Shown: positions 57,257 through 64,000 of the stretch, one piece after another
Position numbering within the stretch: the stretch's first letter is position 1
Layout of the letters: each line of letters opens with the position of its first letter
DNA from: Lycocorax pyrrhopterus obiensis
Lineage: Eukaryota > Chordata > Aves > Passeriformes > Paradisaeidae
Direction: 5' to 3'
DNA: 64,000 bases
Assembly (NCBI GenBank): GCA_014706295.1
Contig: JACSVZ010000022.1
Span: forward strand, 4,420,830 to 4,484,829
Notes under the pieces: model-generated
What the model was told of the DNA's origin: nothing
Databases searched by the model: none
Seen by the model: the letters and a program-made list of their open reading frames with translations, nothing else
Translations under genes and position numbers: made by a program

Positions 57257-57964
57257 ACTTTTTTCAGAAGAAAATGATACTCATTTTTCACTGGCACAGT
57301 GAGGCTATTGCGAGCTCTTACACAGTTTCCCTTCTTGAGGCCAGAGGTGTTTCCTACACCAAGTAATGGGAATTTGAGGTGTTATCAAACAAAGGTGTGG
57401 AGAGTGCACAGCAGGAATCAAAGTTCAGTGAGAAATGGGGCTTCCCTTCCCTTCTTCCTTTTCTTCCCTTTTTCCCTCCAAAGCTCTGGTGGCTTTGTCC
57501 CAACAGCTGCCCTGAGGGACAGCTCAGCTGCTCTCCACAGGCTGTCAGTGCCCAGCTCCAGCCCTGCCACAGCCTGAGGCCACGGACACCATGGGGAGGG
57601 TGTCCTGGACAGGGGAAGCTGCTCTCCACCATCAGCTGAATCCCCTCCCTCCCATGCTGCCCACATTGCTGGGGATGCAGCCCAGGACAGGGATGCTTTC
57701 TGCGCCAGTGCAGGGAGAGGTGTCCTCTGACACTTCTCCCCACCTGTCAGCCCAGCAATCCTGTATCTATAGGGTCTGTAGGTCATCTATAGGGTCTTTG
57801 AAGAGCTGGCCAGGCTCAAACACAGCTGAAGGAAGCTGGAACCCTCTGCTTGGACCCCTCTTACAGCTGCTTTCCTGCCCTAAATCCTCTTTTCTAGTTC
57901 CCCCAGGATGTGACAGATTGCAGGGAGGAAGAGTAGAGTAGGATGTGGCTGGGGGATGTCTCAC
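57257..57964. other. Intergenic DNA after CEP250, no gene seen
   Basis: About 0.7 kb of moderately GC-rich sequence. A small direct duplication (TCTATAGGGTCT) occurs at 57768 and 57788. No transmembrane or cytoplasmic exon to accompany the Ig exon to the right was recognised on the minus strand. Confidence 0.45.
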
Positions 57965-58246
57965 CGCTCACCACCAAGTCCAGGGTCTTGCTGACAGCAG
58001 ACCATTCTCTTGAAGCATTGATGGTGTAGCACTGGCAGCTGTAGCGGCCGCCGTCACCTTTCTGCACTTGGGAGAGGTTGTAGTCCCCTTGTTCCCTTGA
58101 GAGCAGCTGGGCTCGGATCTGGCCCTCCAGGTACAGGTAACAGCTGGTGCTGGGGGGTGTGGCGATGCAGCGCAGCATCACGTCAGCTCCCACAGTCACT
58201 TTGTGCCCAGGCAGGACAGAGAGGTCGGGTCTGGGGAGACGGAGCT
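57965..58246 (-). CDS. Orphan immunoglobulin-domain exon (leukocyte-receptor type)
   Basis: On the minus strand, 282 nt lie between a good acceptor (TCCCTACAG after a pyrimidine-rich run) and donor GTGAGA, open in phase 1 on both sides, the hallmark of a whole Ig-domain exon. It reads from LRLPRPDLSVLPGHKV through MLRC and GDGGRYSCQC to EWSAVSKTLDLVV. The paired cysteines, the GxYSC motif and the late WSxxS motif are typical of leukocyte receptor complex domains (LILR/KIR, CHIR, GPVI, OSCAR types). These are surface receptors of blood and immune cells. I found no convincing signal-peptide, second Ig, transmembrane or tail exon nearby, so it may be a fragment, a pseudogene or part of a gene whose other exons I missed. 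Identity within the family is unknown. Confidence 0.6.
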
Positions 58247-58959
58247 CTGTAGGGACAGGAGAGGGAATGAGAAGGCATAGAGGGCTTTGACATGGTGCCA
58301 GGAGCACCAGGATCTCTGTGAAACCACCAACTGGCTCAAGCAGAGGTGAAGATGGTCCCCACCTCCAGGGGAAGAAGAACCCTGCCCATCATGTAGACAT
58401 GGAAGCCAAGTGGCTGCATACATCCCAGTGTGCCCCTGGATCGTGTGACCCCACAAGAAGGGAAAACAGCACAATGCTCACCTGCATACCCCCACCATGG
58501 CCATACTCCTATTGCCAGGTAGCCCTCACAGCCACGTCCCCTTGGCCATGGCCTGATGGCCCTGGGCCTGTAACTGTATCCCCATGTCCCTGCACCATAG
58601 CCATGGTCCCCTCACCCCCCATGCATGTCTTTCTGCTCCTCTGTGGCTGCTGAGATAAAAAGCCACATTTCCTGTGTGTGCAGCAGGGAATAGAAGGTGT
58701 TGGGCCAAGGGGAGGGGCCCGGGCTGCAGTGCAGGGAGGCGGAACAGAGCACCAGGCACTGGGCAGCGGCAGCAGCTCTGGGCAGCAGGCGGGGTCTCTG
58801 CGCAGTGCTCATCATGGCCCTCAAGCAGCCGAAGGTGTGAGTGGGTCTGGGGGGGGGGCGTCACTGGGTGTTGTGGCTTGTGAGGCTGCCACTGATGGGT
58901 CACTGAAACCCAAAACAAAGAATGTACATTGGTGGGATAGCCCACAGGCTGAGACATCC
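58247..58959. other. Flank upstream of the Ig exon, no exon confirmed
   Basis: On the minus strand this would hold the signal-peptide exons of an Ig receptor. A frame near 58824-58612 starts with an Ala/Leu/Cys-rich stretch (AAAAAQCLVLCSASLHC) that could be a signal peptide, but no donor in the required phase follows. I treat it as unassigned. Confidence 0.35.
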
Positions 58960-59192
58960 CTCTAGTGTAGGGTGAGGTCCCAGGAGACCTTGCACTTATT
59001 ATGTTAATATATGGATTTCCTCTTTTTGGGATTGGTTTGTTGTTCTCCACCCCTTTTGTTACTTATTTGTACACCCTCTTGAAATTTCTTTTTGATTGTC
59101 ACCCCCATTGGCTCCCTTCCCTTCATCCCTCCTCCTCTGTACCCCTATGTCGCTGCTGCCAGCCGGAGAGTAATAAAGACTCAGAGATAGGA
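58960..59192 (+). mobile_element. LTR-like remnant, plus orientation
   Basis: Pyrimidine-rich sequence with ATTGG motifs (near 59030 and 59108) ending in AATAAA at 59172-59177, an arrangement like an LTR U3-R. It is cut off at about 59192, where the text changes. Confidence 0.35.
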
Positions 59193-59439
59193 ATGCAGTC
59201 AAGAGAATGGAATGGAATTATTTAATTAACAAAGGACGGGTTTTTATGTGTTTAGTTCCTTTAGTGTTTACCTCAATGGCAAGAGGTTATTGGACCTCTA
59301 GCTAACTACCTACCAGAGTGATTGGTCAATTCTCACATCGTTCATTTCCCCAGTCGAAATCATAACAATTCTAATTATATTTGCAGGTGCAAGATAGCAG
59401 ACTCGGTTTACAGAAACCTTATCATGTTTTGCATAGTTT
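59193..59439 (-). mobile_element. LTR-like remnant, minus orientation
   Basis: Read on the minus strand, a CATAAAAACCC TATA-like box near 59255 is followed within about 30-40 bp by an A/T-rich polyadenylation-like run, with CCAAT boxes upstream near 59323. It shares a GCAGGTGCAAG motif with the LTR-like block in CEP250 intron 26. The provirus 5' LTR appears to begin right after it. Confidence 0.35.
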
Positions 59440-59875
59440 AGCATGAGAAAGACAGAGCTCTCATGAGCTGCTGCTGAGAGCTGAAGGCTTCTCTGCTAAA
59501 GCTTTTTAGCATCCATACCCCTATTGGCTCTGTTGCCCCTGCTCCGCCCCGTGGCCTCCAGCCCATTGGCTCTGTTGCTCTGCCCGCCCTCTGGACTCCA
59601 TTCTTAAGCCTGTACCCTGCCCTCCATTTTGGTTCTTCGTCCCTGGACCCTCCTCGATAAACCTTGTTGCTGGACCCCATACGAAAGGCCCTTCTTGCCT
59701 CCTTGCCACCGGCCATTGCAGTACTTCCACGCGTGTGTGCGTGTTTGTGCCCTGCTCCATGGGGAGTGTGTGCGGCTGCACCTTCATCCTAGCCCTCTGT
59801 GCCGAAGCAGCTTCCCCTGATCTGGAGACGCTTCTGGAAGGCTGTGGCAACTCACCACCGCCCCTCGCCGTGGCA
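59440..59875 (+). repeat. 5' LTR of the class II provirus
   Basis: It ends in CA two bases before the primer binding site. U3 contains two imperfect direct repeats of ATTGGCTCTGTTGC (near 59523 and 59565) with GC-rich inserts, a TTCTTAAGCC TATA-like box near 59606 and a GATAAA polyadenylation variant near 59654. The left end, TG at about 59440, is inferred and uncertain. Confidence 0.6.
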
Positions 59876-59877
59876 GC

Positions 59878-59895
59878 TGGTGCCCGAACAGGGAC
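59878..59895 (+). other. Primer binding site, lysine-tRNA type
   Basis: TGGTGCCCGAACAGGGAC differs at one base (fourth position) from the complement of the 3' end of tRNA-Lys3. It lies two bases after the LTR, as expected. Confidence 0.88.
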
Positions 59896-60090
59896 CCCTG
59901 CTGGTGGTTCCTGGAAGCGTCCCCAGTACCCTTGCTACTGGGCGCAAGTTGCTTCGGAGCATCCAACGCTGCAGCTGTTCCGCGTTTTAGTGGAGCCATC
60001 CTGAAGGGAGACAGGTGTCCTCCTGGGAATACGAGGTCGGTCTACACCAGTGGACTACCCCAAGAGCCTCTGTTGACCCCCGTCTGACAG

Positions 60091-60097
60091 GGTGAGT
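60091..60097 (+). promoter_or_regulatory. Leader splice donor of the provirus
   Basis: ACAGG|GTGAGT in the untranslated leader about 75 bp before gag is a near-consensus donor, in the usual place for the donor that makes subgenomic env RNA. The matching acceptor would be outside the window. Confidence 0.55.
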
Positions 60098-61947
60098 ATC
60101 AGTGGGGTCACCCTTCTGCTTTTCTTTCCCTGATTTTCCTGTCGGGTGTTGGGCAGAGTTTGGGGAAAATGGGAGCTAAGCTTACCCGTCCCCAGCGGGA
60201 AGTTTACTACCAGGTTGCGGGAGCCCTTGAGGGAAAGAATTTTCGTTTTTCTAAGGGGAAGCTTAGACACTTCGTTCACTGGGTTTTTAAGTATTTTCCT
60301 TCAGTCTCTGTTGATTTAGTTAGGACTCCTCAGTTTTGGGACGATGTTGGGGAACAGTTAACTGCTTTGAGGGAGACGGGAGATGCTTTGGTTCAGAAGT
60401 TTTTTCCTTTGCTCATTTTAATTTATTCTTCGGTTAAAGATTTGGGGAGTGTGGTTGGGAAACCCCTTGTTAGTCCCCAGTTACTGCCTTCCTCCCCCCG
60501 TGTCCCCTCACCCGCTTCCTCACTGCGGGATAAATTGGGAGCTGGATCCCGTGATTTCACACAGAGCTGCCACTGTCTCTCTGCCACCTCCCAATCAATC
60601 TCGCTCCCTTCCCGAGATGAGAAGGTGCCACTCATCCCAGGTCCTTCCCTAACCCTTTCCCCTCCATCCCAGTACCCGGTTTTATCCCCCCCAGTTAGTT
60701 TAATGGGGCAAGATGGCACTGGCAACGTGGCTAGCTCCACCATCTTGTCCTCCCGTCCTTGATTCTCCCGCCCTGCCCTCTATCCCTCAAAATGGCCGCG
60801 ATCCCTCCCTGTCCATCACCTCCCCTGCGCTTGCCTCTATCCCACCCCTCACGTCGATGGGTGTTACCACATCGGGCCCCTCCCTCACGCTGGGTGTGGC
60901 TGCGATGGGCCTCTCCCCTACCACCGGGAACCCTCCTCCTGTTGCAGACCCCACCTCCTCTGTGTAAATCCCGCCCCTGGGAATTTCCCATCCTCCGGTT
61001 CCCATGACACTGGGACTGGAAGGGGGCGGGGCCCTAACCAGAAGGAGGCCATCTTGGCTTCCTCGGCCCCACGACACTGGAGTGCTCTGGTTATGGCCCT
61101 CTCGGAAGAGGGTGACAGTGATGCCTCTGACACCAAGGATCACTGGAGGGGAATTCAGAGGGAGGCTGCAGAGGATGGGGACTGGGATCTGGTGAACAGA
61201 ATCTGCGCCACCCCAGTCTCCTACTGGAAAGGGAGGAACCCCACGGGGGCCCCACTACCATATGCCCATTTAAAAGAACTCTGCAAAATGGCCAAGGGGT
61301 ACAGCCAGGACTCCCTCTATTTTAAGAATTTGTTTGCTGCCACCTTCTCCGCACATACTATGGTCCCACATGACATCTGGAATATTTTGTCATGCCTCCT
61401 CTCCCCTGCTGAATTCATCCTGTGGGAGAGGCACTGGAAAAAGCAGTTAAGGGACCTCCTCCCACAATACCGGGGGGATCAGAACAGGGCTCACCTCACC
61501 CTGGACCATCTATGCAGAGAAGGGGATTATGACAAACCCCAGGACTAGGCCACTGACATCCCGGAGCCGGTCCTGGAGGACATCAAAAGGGCTGCCAAGA
61601 GGGCTCTACTTCTCACCCCTTCAGACTCCACCCCCACCCAGGCCTTTTCGAACGTTAAACAGGGACTCGAGGAATCCTTCATGCAATTTATCAACAGGCT
61701 GAAGGATTCCATCAAGAAACAAATTGATAATAAGGAGGCTCAGCAGGCACTCTTGAAGGTTATGGCTAAGACCAATGCCAACGAGACCTGCAAAAGGATC
61801 CTGTCTACCCTCTCCATCGATCCACCTCCAACCCTGGATTCAATGCTAGAGGCCTGCACAAAGCAGACCTCTCAGGAGGTTACTATTGCCCAGGCAGTGG
61901 CCCAGGGGATAGCTGAAGTGATGGCTGCATCACATCATAATGCCAAA

Positions 61948-61989
61948 TGTTTTCACTGTGGGGAAATGGGACATTATATGAGAGACTGC
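61948..61989 (+). other. CCHC zinc knuckle of nucleocapsid
   Basis: CFHCGEMGHYMRDC fits the C-X2-C-X4-H-X4-C pattern that binds viral RNA. Betaretroviruses usually have two such knuckles; the second here is degenerate. Confidence 0.92.
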
Positions 61990-62081
61990 CCGGAGTTTCA
62001 TGAGACTGCTAACCCTTGTGCCAGGATCTCACCTGCAGACTGCCCCACCTGCCAGCACCATCATGGCAGACATCAGCAGGC

Positions 62082-62088
62082 AAAAAAC
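62082..62088 (+). other. gag-pro ribosomal frameshift site A AAA AAC
   Basis: The heptamer lies in the correct phase of the gag frame (GCA AAA AAC), within the 100-odd nt where the gag and pro frames overlap. The same heptamer is used at the gag-pro junction of mouse mammary tumour virus. GC-rich sequence just downstream (GCCCCGCGCGG) could form the required structure. Confidence 0.8.
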
Positions 62089-63402
62089 GGACAGCACAGC
62101 GTGGAACAGCCCCGCGCGGAGACACAAAATGTGAGGTCGCTCACCCCTGCTGCACCTGCCACCCCCAAGGCACCGAGAGTGACAGTATGATCCATTGCAC
62201 CTGCGAGTGGGACAGGGAGGACCCAGTCTCTGAGGCACTCCAATACATCCAGCCCGGGACTCGGATCCAGCTCACCACTGACGTGACCGTGGACTTTACG
62301 GACCCGGGTACGTACCCACTCCCCACCGAACAATACGGCTCTCGGAATTGCCCTCAAGACTTGTTAATTTTGACAGACCTGGTTCACACCCCTGAACTTA
62401 CGTTTGTCACTCCAGAAGTTCAGACCGTGGACCCGGGAAAACAGATAATCATGACTGTCACTTGCATTGACCCACCTTATTTGCTTACCCAAGGGACTCC
62501 TATTGCGCAGGCTTTCCCTCTACCACCAGGCTGGGAAAAGTACAAGAGAACGCCCGCCATTTTTTGGACAGAGGTTGTGGGTCCCAATAAGCCCCTTTTG
62601 GAGTGCTGGCTCCGAAACAAGAGCTTGGAGTGCTATCTACCAGGGATGGTTGACACCGGAGCAGATGTTACCATCATTGTTATAAACGCGTTCGTGGTTG
62701 TTAAATGTTACATTGTTAATTGGTTATGTTGGGGCTGGATTTTGTGACCGGTTAATTATAAGAGTTAAGGTTAATTAATGTCGGCACTCAAAGTGTGCAT
62801 GTGTAATGCTCCCATGTTACCACTAGATGGCAATAGCCTATAAAGTGTCTTACATTACCCAAACATCCTGGGACATGATTGGTGGACTTAAAGAACCAAT
62901 GGGATGGAGAATGGAGGAAATGATTGGACAGGAATGCTTCCCGAAATGAGCCAGTGAGAAGACCCTAAAAGGACCAATGGGAAAGTGGATTGAAAAACAA
63001 ACCAATCATGGTGAACCAGAGACTATAAGAACTCTTGCGGGGTTTTGGCCCCACATCCTCCTACCATTACCTTTGTGTACAGGGAGCACCTAGCCTCTTG
63101 AGAGTGCTGAACCTTTGTGCTTTGTCATTGGGGTCCTGGGCCTATCCTGGGTCCCCACTTCCAGTTGTTATTTGTGTTTAGTTTAATAAATCAGTTAACC
63201 TGTTCAGGTGACTGACCATTTCATCATCGCCTGCTCCGAGTGGCCCAGGTCCTGGAAACTGAAACCGACACCTGGACATATCTCGGGCATTGGAGGCTCA
63301 ACCACTTCCATGCGGAGTGCTAATACCATCATTGCGGAGGGCCCAGATGGCCATGTAGGCTCCATCAGGCCATTTATTGTGCTGGCTGGCCTCACTTTGT
63401 AA
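62087..63402 (+). pseudogene. pro: pro (dUTPase-like region and aspartic protease), split by a solo LTR
   Basis: The frame is -1 relative to gag. Its first part may be a decayed dUTPase-like domain (a QGTPIAQAFPLPP stretch resembles the GDRIAQL motif of that fold), though the catalytic motifs are not clear. The aspartic protease active site DTGAD is at 62652-62666. Four codons later the frame is broken by a 546 bp solo LTR plus target duplication (62678-63227). The protease then resumes to a TAA at 63400-63402, after which the same frame continues for a further stretch. The gene cannot make protease as it stands. Confidence 0.8.
62678..63223 (+). mobile_element. Solo LTR nested in the provirus pro gene
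   Basis: 546 bp starting TG and ending CA, flanked by the 4 bp direct repeat TCAT (62674-62677 and 63224-63227). It has three CCAAT boxes (near 62897, 62978 and 63001), a TATA box TATAAGA at 63024-63030, and AATAAA at 63185-63190. Removing it with one TCAT leaves the protease frame in register, which proves it is a later insertion. The 4 bp duplication points to a class I (gammaretrovirus-like) family rather than the 6 bp of class II. No internal viral sequence remains. Confidence 0.9.
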
Positions 63403-63422
63403 GGTCGAGACTTATTATCTCA

Positions 63423-64000
63423 ATGGGGGACCCGACTAGAAATCCCATCCTCTCCATCTCCCCGGGACTTCTAGTGGGGGCCACTGAGAGGTGCGCCACC
63501 CCACCCCTGAATTGGAAAACTGATTCTCAGGTGTGGGTTGACCAGTGGCCCCTGAACAAAGAGAAATTAAGTGCGCTTGAAGCCCGCATGGAAGACCAGG
63601 TTGCCAAGGGCCACATAGTTCCAACAAACAGCCCTTGGAACTCCCCTATATTTGTCTTGCAAAAGCCAGGCAAAAACAGGTTGAGAGTCCTCCACAACTT
63701 AAGAAAAATCAATGAGGCCATTGAAGATATGGGTCCCTTATAGCCAGGCCTCCCTTCACCCTCCATGTTGCCCCGAACATGGAAGCTGGCAGTCATCGAC
63801 ATAAAAGACTGCTTTTTTAACATCCCACTCTCCATCCTCGAGATGCACCCAGGTTTGCCTTTTCAGTACCATCTCTGAAACGGCAGGCTCCCCTGAGGTG
63901 GTATCACTGGCGAGTCCTCCCCCAGGGAATGAAGAACTTCCCCAAGGTACGTAGCCCACATTCTCTCTCCTATACAAAAGAAGTTCCCTTAATCTATTAT
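63423..64000 (+). pseudogene. pol: pol start (reverse transcriptase), damaged and cut by the window edge
   Basis: The frame is -1 relative to pro. It contains the conserved reverse transcriptase fingers text (WVDQWPLNKEKL, GHIVPTNSPWNSPIFV, NLRKINEAIEDMG) and the motif A catalytic aspartate in VIDIKDCFF near 63792-63818. A TAG at 63741-63743 and a TGA at 63876-63878 break the frame, and a frameshift near 63830 moves the following homologous stretch, with LPQGMKN of motif B, into another frame. The YxDD box lies beyond the window. No canonical pro-pol slip site was recognised. Confidence 0.8.

Larger units (their letters stand above)
60169..62190 (+). pseudogene. gag: gag, one continuous frame with two in-frame stops
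   Basis: Gag is the structural polyprotein of the virus particle. The ATG at 60169 is followed by Gly (a myristoylation-type MGAKLTRPQ start) and a helical matrix region resembling betaretroviral p10. A long Pro/Ser-rich section follows, then capsid with a major homology region near 61660-61705 (QGLEESF...RL), and one CCHC zinc knuckle at 61948-61989. The whole span to TGA/stop at 62190 stays in one frame, interrupted only by TGA at 60760-60762 and TAG at 61546-61548. A second, imperfect Cys/His cluster follows the knuckle. The length, about 673 codons, is normal for this family. The near-continuity suggests a fairly young insertion. Confidence 0.85.
59440..64000 (+). mobile_element. Betaretrovirus-like endogenous provirus (class II ERV), 3' part outside the window
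   Basis: An old retroviral insertion in order LTR, primer binding site, leader, gag, pro, pol. Class II is shown by the Gag p10-like matrix start, the lysine-tRNA-type primer site, and three frames (gag, pro, pol), each offset by -1 from the one before, which is the betaretroviral plan. The copy is defective: gag has two stop codons, pro is split by a solo LTR and has a stop, and pol has stops and a frameshift. The right edge of the window cuts it within reverse transcriptase, so env and the 3' LTR are unseen. Confidence 0.88.

Noticed and set aside
58612..58824. Possible signal-peptide exon for the Ig receptor
   Set aside because: It has a hydrophobic stretch but no donor in phase 1 before the frame ends, so it was not annotated as coding.
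1..64000. CRISPR arrays, operons, tRNA or rRNA genes
   Set aside because: None seen. Vertebrate context excludes CRISPR and operons, and no cloverleaf with A and B boxes or rRNA text was recognised by eye.

Overview
The window is vertebrate nuclear DNA and almost certainly from a bird. Three things support this: many CR1 LINE fragments with the avian 3' end (AATCACAGAAT... on one strand, ...ATTCTGTGATTCT on the other), a class II (betaretrovirus-like) endogenous provirus with several related LTRs, and compact introns. A songbird is a reasonable guess, but I cannot name the species. Gene order matches the region of human chromosome 20 that holds UQCC1, GDF5 and CEP250, with the same relative strands (-, -, +).

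Layout. 1-3450 is the first intron of UQCC1 (minus strand) with two CR1 fragments; its 8-codon first coding exon and CpG-rich promoter lie at about 3190-3620. 3640-5340 is repeat territory: a degenerate tandem array of about 190 bp units, split by a minus-strand LTR-like block and followed by another. 5340-21000 is intergenic DNA between UQCC1 and GDF5: no gene is visible, there are three CR1 fragments and two minisatellites, and there is an AT-rich unique stretch where GDF5 regulatory elements could lie. 21227-24292 holds the whole GDF5 coding sequence (two exons, minus strand, 500 codons). 24293-28514 is the intergenic DNA between the divergent GDF5 and CEP250, with a CpG-rich patch at about 25.25-25.54 kb.

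28515-56799 (plus strand) is CEP250 (C-Nap1), the centrosomal linker protein. I could place 31 coding exons with consistent splice phases, giving about 2410 residues, plus one candidate 20-codon exon (2430), against about 2440 in human. One exon of 2517 bp carries a large coiled coil with an exact 35-residue (105 bp) repeat. One intron uses a GC-AG donor, and one acceptor is a tandem CAGCAG. Intron 21 holds a 2.6 kb antisense CR1 element that keeps endonuclease and reverse transcriptase homology; introns 26 and 27 hold LTR-like blocks.

56800-59440 has CEP250 polyadenylation signals, an isolated immunoglobulin-domain exon on the minus strand (leukocyte-receptor type, origin unknown), and LTR debris. 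From about 59440 to the right edge lies a betaretrovirus-like provirus on the plus strand: 5' LTR, lysine-tRNA-type primer binding site, leader with splice donor, gag in one frame with two stop codons, a canonical A AAA AAC frameshift site, pro split by a younger 546 bp solo LTR with a 4 bp target duplication, and the damaged start of pol.

I saw no CRISPR array, no RNA gene I could support, and no wholly new biological system. The most unusual items are the orphan Ig exon, the nested retroviral insertion with its near-continuous gag, and the tandem array beside the UQCC1 promoter. All splice and homology calls were made by eye and from memory of the families.
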